In this document: piece after piece, positions 57,501-64,000 of the stretch
Numbering within the stretch: the stretch's first letter is position 1
Layout: every line of letters starts with the position of its first letter
Assembly: GCA_026122225.1 (NCBI GenBank)
Contig: JANEZZ010001570.1
Span: forward strand, 1 to 64,000
Length of the DNA stretch: 64,000 nucleotides
Origin: Heloderma charlesbogerti
Lineage: Eukaryota > Chordata > Lepidosauria > Squamata > Helodermatidae
Direction: 5' to 3'
Made by a program: the position numbers and the translations under genes
Notes under the pieces: generated by a model
Told to the model about the DNA's origin: nothing
Databases searched by the model: none
The model's input: only the letters and a program-made list of their open reading frames with translations

Positions 57501-57726
57501 AGGGGCTTATCTTCCGGCGTCATATCTTTTAGCCTTGTGATACGTTCCATGGGGTTTTCTTGGCAAGAATACTGGAGTGGGTTGCCATTTCCTTCTCCAG
57601 TGGACCACATTTTGTCAGAACTCTCTGCCATGACCTGTCCGTCTTGGGTGGCCCTGCACGGCGTAGCTTATGGCTTCACTGAGTCACGCAAGCCCCTTCG
57701 CCACAACAAGGCAGTGATCCATGAAG
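54517..57726 (-). mobile_element. BovB (RTE) LINE, full length, 14-bp TSD
   Basis: The 3' (AAC)n tail is at 54517 and the 5' end (TTCATGGATCACTGCC on the minus strand) is at 57726. GGGAACTCCGTCAT is duplicated exactly at 54503-54516 and 57727-57740. It is inserted in the L2 3' end just right of a TAGGG copy. Confidence 0.97.
54653..57631 (-). pseudogene. BovB endonuclease-reverse transcriptase, intact except a C-terminal frameshift
   Basis: This is one open minus-strand frame of 992 codons. The endonuclease has CLGTWNVRSMNQGKLEVV, ELKWTGMGEF, IIGDWNAKVG and SDHELLLAKF. The RT has FIDYAKAFDCVDH, GVRQGCILSPCLFN and RYADDTTLMAES, all intact. It leaves the family frame near 54665: the protein ends KRRRDSRG where other copies read KRRRGRQRMRWLD, because the C run there is one base shorter (compare 62108-62116). 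About 50 C-terminal residues are therefore lost. The start chosen is MAESSDKMW; a frame start a few codons upstream is possible. Very close to the copy at 61953. Confidence 0.93.
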
Positions 57727-57740
57727 GGGAACTCCGTCAT

Positions 57741-57955
57741 GCCCCCTCTGTAATGAGCTTCAGTCGTGCATTAAAAACGTGGTTGTTCAGGCAGGCATTT
57801 GGGGTGGGTTAGGGTATTTTAGAAAATGTTTTAATTGTAGAATGTCATTGTTTAAAACTGTTTTATTGTATGCACGCCACCCAGAGTGGCTGGATGACCA
57901 GCCAGATGGGCGATTAATAAATTTAATAATAAAATAAAATAAAATACATCCCTAC
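57741..57955 (+). mobile_element. L2 LINE 3' end
   Basis: It continues from the 14-bp duplication with MSFSRALKTWLFRQAFG, the L2 ORF C-terminus, and the 3' UTR wording ACCCAGAGTGGCTGG, ending in AATAAAAT repeats. Confidence 0.8.
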
Positions 57956-58365
57956 CGAGAATTGAGATGTGTTAAAGGAGCCCTCCTCTTTGTCCCACCA
58001 GTGTGAGACATACACTATGGTGGGATGTGAGATGCCACAGCTTTTTCTGCTGTGGCGCCCAAGTTGTGGAGTGCCCTCCCTGGGAGGCCCGATTGGCACA
58101 GACACTGGTTTCATTTCAGTCCCAAGTTAAAATGGCTTTCTACCAAAGCCTTTGAGGGCTCATTGGATTCCCTGAATTTGTACACTGTTTTAACTGTTTT
58201 TATTGTTTTAGATTTTAAATTGCTATTAGCTGGCTTAATGATTTAACATATTTTTAGCTATTTAAATTATTTATTGTTGTACACTGTTTAAATTGATTTT
58301 GTCTGTATGCCACCCTGAGATCCTAATGATATAGGATGGGATACAAATGTTTTAAATAAAAAAAA
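57956..58365 (+). mobile_element. second L2-like 3' end
   Basis: TGGAGTGCCCTCCCTGGGAG (the end of an L2 ORF), then TTGTACACTGTTTTAACTG and GCCACCCTGAGATC, ending with an A-rich tail. Confidence 0.7.
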
Positions 58366-59199
58366 ATTGTAAGAAGCCTATGATTGCTTCAACACAGTAA
58401 ACGTACTCAGAAGTATTAGATTTTTAAACAAAGCATACAGACAGCAAAATGAACAACTGGTAAAAAGCATTCCTACACTATTGGTCTTTTTGTCCATTCT
58501 TTGAAATAAACTTGAGATTATCTTTGCCACTGAATGTAGACTAGGGTTGAATGAGAATTAGAGATGGGTGAATTTCATTCAGCTTGGTTTGTTTTTGTTT
58601 AAATAACTTATCAAAATTTGCAATCTTCTTCACAAATAGGATGGAAAGAACTTGAGCTTTAAAAAAAAAAAGAATGTGGGAGAAAGCAAAACTGTCAGAT
58701 TTGTCCATCTAGGCAGAGATCTTTGGGTGCTTAGGTCTTATACGTCTGAGTTTGAATCCCTACTTCAATTCAGACATGTTTGTTGTACTAAATTAGGCTT
58801 GCCAGAATAATTCGGTGTATTGAATCTGGCAGGTGCTGCTGATGGGTGAGAATTTCATTTGGTTTATTGTTTGATAAGAACTTGCTTACCAATATTTGTA
58901 CACTTCATTAAAAGGATGGAAAGACCTTGAGATTTAATAATCCAGATATGAGAGAATGTGAAACTGTCAGATTTGTCCATCCCAGTTAGGGTACACATGG
59001 ACAGTTATCAATGATGGGCAAAATAATTCTCCAAAATATTCATTAAGTTTCAGATTCATCAGTTGGAGGCAAAATACACCTCCAGGATAATAAGACTGTG
59101 CAGTTTTTTGTTGCTGCAGTGTGAACCATACATTGCTAATGGAAATTGTCTGCTAACTGAAGTGAATGCATGAATGCAATTTGTTTGTCTATAGCACAA
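58366..59199. repeat. AT-rich sequence with two diverged direct repeats
   Basis: 58559-58711 and about 58848-58985 share GGATGGAAAGA-CTTGAG, then GAAACTGTCAGATTTGTCC. The first begins TAGAGATGGGTGAATTTC, a possible hAT-like end. No clean target duplications. Confidence 0.4.
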
Positions 59200-59686
59200 A
59201 GGCCATTATGAAATACAGTACTATATGAAATATAGCAATACAAAAATATAAAATATAGCAATGCAGAATACCAATAAAAGCAACCATATAGTAACACACC
59301 GTTACAAAAGGTCTATAACAGATCATCTCCTTTACTGTCCACTGCAGATATCTTTAAAACAAAAAATCTTTAAAGACAAATTTTCTGTATTGCTAATGCA
59401 AAGGTAGCGACCTTATTTGTAACGAAATCACTATAATCTGCAAACATGTCACAGATAATGTCAGCTGGAGGCCTTCCTGCTCTTACGTTCAAAAGATCTC
59501 CCAGAAAGTGGGCCCAAGGTTCCTTATACAGGGGGCAATATAACAGTTAACACACTACATCTTCTACTTCTCCAGTACCACAGATACACAACCACTGTGT
59601 CGGGGGTTTATACTTTCCTTCCAAATATGATGAGGGCGTTGTTTGAAAATGGAAGGCAGTAAACACCTTTCCAAGAGCAACAAAAG
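59200..59686 (-). pseudogene. LINE-like C-terminal fragment
   Basis: On the minus strand, stretches read LLYCPLYKEPWAHFLGDLL and ADYSDFVTNKVATFALAIQ, with a nearby Cys pair (CICGTGEVEDVV). This CPLYK-type motif occurs near the C-terminus of some LINE ORFs. The clade is not assigned. The right flank of the TAGGG copy at 59687 may continue it for a few bases. Confidence 0.4.
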
Positions 59687-60646
59687 TAGGGGTGGATGAA
59701 AGTCACTTACCTGTCGTTGAAGCTTGTTTCCGGTGGGGGGGAGGCGCTTTGCTGCTCCCCCCGTGAAGTTCAGGCCAGGGGGGAGGCTTCCCGCCTCGCC
59801 CCGGCTGAAATTCAGGCCGGGGGGGAGGCTTCCCGCCTCGCCCGGCCGAAATTCAGGCCGGGGGGGAGGCTTCCCGCCTCGCCCGGCCGCGAACTCCAAA
59901 GTTAAAAAAAAAACAAAAAACGCCCCCGTGATAGGCTACGTGACGATTAACGTAGCCTATCACGGCTAGATCTGCAAAGTCAGCCATGATAGGCTACGTA
60001 AATCGTCACATAGCCTATCACGGGTGACTTAAAAAAAAAAAAGCGCGTACGCTAATGGCGGCCCCCATAGGGAGCCGCCATTCGCGTTCCTTATTTGGTC
60101 GCTGTAGTCTACGTAAATCTTTACGTAGACTACGGTGAAAATAAGGGCAACACAAATAGCGTTGCCCTTATTTTCGCCATAGTCTACGTAAATTTTTATG
60201 TGCACTACAGAGACCAAATAAGGAACGGGAATGGCGGCTCCCTATGGGGGCCGCCATTAATCATACGCACTTTTTTTTTTAAAATGTCACCCGTGATAGG
60301 CTACGTGACGATTTATGTAGCCTATCATGGCTGACTTTGCAAATCTAGCCGTGATAGGCTACGTTAATCGTCAGGTAGCCTATCATGGGGGCGTGTTTTT
60401 TTTTTCTTTTCTTGGAATGGCGGCGGCAGCAGCTGGTCGAAAGACCGGCTGCCACTCCCGCCCCCCACAAACACCCGCCGAACCGCCGGCCAGATCCGCC
60501 GCCGGGAGGGACATTCGGCAAAGGTAAGTCCTGTCCCGGGGGGGGGCGGGGGGGCGAAGAATTTCTCCCCGGAACCTGTTCGGGGGGCCGAACACGTTGG
60601 CGCTCGGCCCCCCGAAGTTTTGGGGAGAAATTCTCCGCCATCCCTA
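59687..60646 (+). mobile_element. TAGGG foldback transposon, 960 bp, perfect TSD
   Basis: It starts TAGGGGTGGATGAAAG and ends CGCCATCCCTA. AACAAAAG is duplicated perfectly (59679-59686, 60647-60654). Modules in order: left end with CTTACCTG, three minisatellite units (59755-59890), hairpin pair 59929-60028, central palindrome 60045-60265, hairpin pair 60291-60390, ATGGCGGCGG frame with AAAGGTAAGT (60417-60527), right subterminal palindrome. A good reference copy. Confidence 0.97.
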
Positions 60647-60654
60647 AACAAAAG

Positions 60655-60965
60655 TGAACTCCTGGGACTAACTGAAGTACTGGCACATACATTGGTTTTA
60701 ATTCGGTGCCAAGTAAAAACATGACTTTTTACCAAAGCCTTTGAGGGCTAAATGCATTCCCTAAAGTAGCACACTGTTTTAACTGTTTTATTGTTCTAGA
60801 TTTTAATTGGTATTACTGTGTTGAATGGTTGAATATGTTTTTAGCTGTTTAAATTATTTATTCTTTTATACTGTTTAAATTGATTTAATCTGTACACCGC
60901 TCTGAGATCTTAATGATATAGGGCTGGATACAAATGTTTTAAATTAAATAAAAAAATAAAAAACA
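60655..60965 (+). mobile_element. L2-like 3' end
   Basis: It follows the wording of the 58.0-58.36 kb L2 end (AAAGCCTTTGAGGGCT, CACTGTTTTAACTG, ACACCGCTCTGAGATC) and ends A-rich. Confidence 0.7.
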
Positions 60966-61952
60966 AAAAAATACTAAATAGCAGGGTAAAGTTAATAGTA
61001 TGATCGCTGGCTGAGGCTGAATGTAATTTGCAATTATTATTTTTTTCAATTTATGAAAATATCATTTTTTAGCCTTTGTAATGAAGAACTTCGGATTTAC
61101 AAACTGGTGTGCAAATTTTCCTGCATTCTCATCTATATGAAGCAAATGAATTTACATTTTTGCTAGTTCTGTGCTGAACCATACACCAAATCAAAGTTCA
61201 GGAGGAAGTAGTACTTTTGGGAAAAACAGAAATATTCCCCAGTAAATCCCTTCAATGTGCAAATGTTAATCTTATTTTTATCCTGTTCATTGCCACATGT
61301 TTTCCCTATCTGCTGCTGCTTTTGTGTAATGTTGTTTTCTAGTTAGGCCTTCTCTTTTACTTTACAGAATGAATGATCCCACTCTGCCAGGGATTACATA
61401 GTGACCATGATGATGTTTTAACATTATGAAGCCATCGGATTTGGCTATGTGCTGCTGGGTCAAGAAAACCAAATTAGAGTGAGAACAAAGTTTTGTAGAT
61501 GGGATACATGCATGAATCAATCCAATCAATGATCACGTAGTGAACTGATGGTGTCATTGAACAGACAAATCATTTCCTTTCTTTTTCCAGCTATCTCTGA
61601 AGTGAAAAATCACTGAAAGGGAGCAGGGTGCTTTTCAACAAGGATGAATATGAAGTATCTGGGGAAACAAAAGTTAGTGGGTTTTCCCCACCCCACCCCC
61701 TCAATCATTTATTAAATTTCAAAAGGTGTCTTAGAAAAAGAGGAATGGAATTTTTTTAAAAAAAATTCATATAATTGCAAAGGGAATCAGTAGTCATAAA
61801 TAACTCATTGCATATGACATTAAATTATATTAATATGTCTTGTCTTGCATGTTTTCAGTTTTACTCTACCAATAGTAAATAAAAGGAGACTGCTTCAAGA
61901 AAAGCACTGGTTAAATGCAGCTTTCTGTCTCATAACCATCTCTAAATCATGT
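60966..61952. other. unassigned AT-rich sequence
   Basis: Nothing recognised except GTTCTGTGCTGAACC near 61168, which resembles 47393. Confidence 0.35.
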
Positions 61953-64000
61953 TTGTTGTTGTTGTTCAGTCGTTCAGTCGTGTCCGACTCTTCGTGACCC
62001 CATGGACCATAGCATGCCAGGCCTTCCTGTCCTGCGCTCTCCCCCGGAGCGTGCTCAAGTTCATATTCATTGCATCCGTGATGCTATCTAGCCATCTCAT
62101 CCTCTGCCGTCCCCTTCTCCTTTTGCCTTCAGTCTTTCCCAGCATCAGGGTCTTTTCCAGGGAGTTTTCTCTTCGCATTAGGTGGCCAAAATATTGGAGC
62201 TTCAGCTTCATTATCTGTCCTTCCAATGAGCACTCAGGGTTGATTTCCTTTAGGATGGACTGATTTGACCTCCTTGCAGTCCAGGGGACTCGTAAGAGTC
62301 TTCTCCAGCACCACAGTTCGAAAGCATCAATTCTTCGGCGCTCAGCCTTCCTTATAGTCCAGCTCTCACAGCCATACATTACTACTGGGAAAACCATAGC
62401 TTTGATTAGATGGACCTTTGTCGGCAAGGTGATGTCTCCGCTTCTTACTATGTTGTCTAGGTTTGCCATAGCTTTCCTCCCAAGGAGCAAGCGTCTTTTA
62501 ATTTCATGGCTACGGTCACCGTCTGCGGTGATCTTGGAGCCCAAGAAAGTAAAATCTGTCACTGCTTCCATTTCTTCCCCTTCTATATGCCAGGAAGTGA
62601 TAGGGCCAGATGACATGATCTTAGTTTTTTTAATGTTGAGTTTCAAACCAGCTTTTGCACTCTCCTCTTTCACCCTCAACAAGAGGCTCTTGAGATCCTC
62701 TTTGCTTTCTGCCATTAGGGTGGTATCGTCTGCATATCGGAGGTTGTTGATAATTCTCCCGGCAATCTTAATTCCGACCTCTGATTCATCCAACCCGGCA
62801 TTTCTCATGATGTACTCTGCATATAAGTTAAATAAGCAGGGTGACAATATGCAGCCTTGTCGTACTCCTTTCCCAATTTTGAACCAATCGGTTGTTCCAT
62901 GTCTGGTTCTTACTGTTGCTTCTTGACCCTCGTACAGGTTTCTCAGGAGACAGGTAAGGTGGTCTGGTACTCCCATCACTTTAAGAATTTGCCACAGTTT
63001 GTTGTGATCCACACAATCAAAGGCTTTAGCGTAGTCAATGAAGCAGAAATAGACGTTTTTCTGGAATTCTCTTGCTTTCTCCATGATGCAGCGAATGTTG
63101 GCGATTTGATCTCTAGTTCCTCTGCCTCTTCGAAACCCAGCTTGTACTTCCGGTAGTTCTCGGTTCGCATACTGCTGAAGCCTAGCTTGTAGGATTTTGA
63201 GCATCACCTTGCTGGCATGTGAAATGAGCACAATGGTGCGGTAGTTTGAACACTCTTTGGCGTTGCCCTTCTTTGGAATTGGAATGTAAACTGACCTTTT
63301 CCAGTCTTGTGGCCACTGTTGAGTGTTCCAGATTTGTTGGCATATTGAATGCAGCACTTTAACAGCATCATCTTTTAGGATTTTAAATAGCTCGGCTGGA
63401 ATACTGTCATCTCCGCTAGCTTTGTTGTTACTAATGCTTCCTAAGGCCCACTTGACTTCACTCTCGAGGATGTCCGGCTCAAGTTCAGTGACCGCACTAT
63501 CATGGCTATCAGGGACATTCAGATCTTTCCTGTATAGTTCTTCTGTGTATTCTTGCCACCTCTTCTTAATCTCATCTGCTTCTGTTAGGTCCCTGCCTTC
63601 TTTGTCCTTTATCATGCCCATCTTTGCACAAAACGTTCCCTTGAGATCTCCAATTTTCTTGAAGAGATCTCTATTCTTTCCCATTCTGTGGTTTTCCTCG
63701 ATTTCTTTGCATTGTTCATTTAAGAAGGCCTTCTTGTCTCTCCTTGCTATTCTCTGGAACTCTGCATTCAGTTGGATATATCTTCCCCTTTCTCCCTTGC
63801 TTTTCGCTTCCCTTCTTTCGTGAGCTACTTGTAAAGCCTCATCAGACAGCCACTTGGCTTTCTTGCATTTCTTTTTCTTTGGGACGTATTTCGTTGCTGC
63901 CTCCTGAACAATGTTACGGACCTCCGTCCATAGTTCCTCAGGCACTCTGTCTATCAGGTCTAATCCCTGAAATCTATTCCTCACCTCCACTGTATATTCA
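61953..64000 (-). mobile_element. BovB (RTE) LINE, 3' two-thirds, continues past the window
   Basis: The (AAC)n tail is at about 61953 on the minus strand. The sequence runs to the right edge with no break, so the 5' part and target duplication are outside. Confidence 0.97.
61966..64000 (-). CDS. BovB reverse transcriptase and C-terminal region, open, 5' partial
   Basis: The minus-strand frame has no stop from the window edge (reading EYTVEVRNRFQG) to its natural end KSRTRLND next to the tail. RT blocks are complete: PIPKKGNAKECSNYR, QAGFRRGRGTRDQ, FIDYAKAFDCVDH, GVRQGCILSPCLFN, RYADDTTLMAES. The C-terminal region keeps KRRRGRQRMRWLDSITDAMN, so the frameshift seen at 54665 is absent here. 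About 675 residues are visible, of roughly 1,050 expected. The endonuclease is off-window. It shares distinctive residues with the 54.5-kb copy (KTKIMSSGPITSW, IVRSGDITLP), implying recent common origin. Whether the whole protein is intact cannot be seen. Confidence 0.93.
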   Translation of the reverse strand, partial: EYTVEVRNRFQGLDLIDRVPEELWTEVRNIVQEAATKYVPKKKKCKKAKWLSDEALQVAHERREAKSKGERGRYIQLNAEFQRIARRDKKAFLNEQCKEIEENHRMGKNRDLFKKIGDLKGTFCAKMGMIKDKEGRDLTEADEIKKRWQEYTEELYRKDLNVPDSHDSAVTELEPDILESEVKWALGSISNNKASGDDSIPAELFKILKDDAVKVLHSICQQIWNTQQWPQDWKRSVYIPIPKKGNAKECSNYRTIVLISHASKVMLKILQARLQQYANRELPEVQAGFRRGRGTRDQIANIRCIMEKAREFQKNVYFCFIDYAKAFDCVDHNKLWQILKVMGVPDHLTCLLRNLYEGQEATVRTRHGTTDWFKIGKGVRQGCILSPCLFNLYAEYIMRNAGLDESEVGIKIAGRIINNLRYADDTTLMAESKEDLKSLLLRVKEESAKAGLKLNIKKTKIMSSGPITSWHIEGEEMEAVTDFTFLGSKITADGDRSHEIKRRLLLGRKAMANLDNIVRSGDITLPTKVHLIKAMVFPVVMYGCESWTIRKAERRRIDAFELWCWRRLLRVPWTARRSNQSILKEINPECSLEGQIMKLKLQYFGHLMRRENSLEKTLMLGKTEGKRRRGRQRMRWLDSITDAMNMNLSTLRGRAQDRKAWHAMVHGVTKSRTRLND

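Overview
This window looks like squamate reptile (lizard or snake) nuclear DNA made almost entirely of transposable elements. The evidence is several BovB/RTE LINEs with the typical (ACA)n tail, two Sauria-type tRNA SINEs, CR1/L3-like, L2 and L1-like LINEs, and a DIRS/Ngaro-type tyrosine-recombinase retrotransposon. I found no convincing host protein-coding exon, rRNA gene or functional tRNA gene. Coding capacity belongs to retrotransposons, most of it broken. The best-preserved frames are four BovB copies: one at 23.4-26.6 kb with a single nonsense codon, one at 54.5-57.7 kb on the minus strand with a late frameshift, one running off the right edge with no visible break, and one decayed copy at 35.7-38.9 kb.

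The dominant signal is a compositionally unusual non-autonomous DNA transposon family with about 20 copies or parts, roughly 15 kb in all. Copies end in TAGGGRTG...CATCCCTA or CACCCCTA and create 8-bp target duplications, seven of them perfect, which points to the hAT superfamily. They have no transposase. Their interior is a palindrome ladder: hairpins built on GTGATAGGCTACGT / ACGTAGCCTATCAC alternate with paired YY1-like ATGGCGGC / GCCGCCAT motifs. They also carry a GC-rich minisatellite, a short ATG frame, and a 5'-splice-site-like GTAAGT facing outward near each end. Below this is called the TAGGG foldback family.

Layout. 0.56-8.0 kb: one CR1-like LINE (minus), split by an ORF1-only L1 (HAL1-like) and by TAGGG copies. 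8.0-9.5 kb: a truncated TAGGG copy and sparse sequence. 9.5-12.5 kb: an L2 (minus) with a TAGGG copy inside which another is nested. 13.5-15.5 kb: a BovB scrap, a TAGGG copy with mismatched flanks, and palindromic MITEs. 15.5-19.8 kb: a DIRS/Ngaro-type element (minus: Gag, RT-RNase H, end of an SGNH domain) interrupted by a TAGGG copy. 20.0-21.0 kb: a CpG-rich tract with a minisatellite. 21.4-31.7 kb: a composite TAGGG insertion with a perfect target duplication at its far ends, enclosing one arm of a 1.37-kb inverted duplication; the other arm lies just outside. 33.3-34.2 kb: a well-preserved TAGGG copy. 35.7-38.9 kb: BovB. 40.6-43.3 kb: a TAGGG copy and an L1 ORF2 remnant. 45-51 kb: TAGGG copies including a triple nest, a tRNA-Ala-like SINE, and another foldback repeat with outward donor-like motifs. 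52-61 kb: an L2 (plus) hit by two TAGGG copies and a BovB, then further L2 3' ends and another TAGGG copy. 62-64 kb: BovB.

The elements do not form a pathway; they interact as insertion targets and recombination substrates. Nested copies give a relative chronology, and two TAGGG copies with non-matching flanks suggest recombination between dispersed copies. Limits: boundaries are by eye, family names rest on recognised protein motifs and ends, and I could not search a repeat library.
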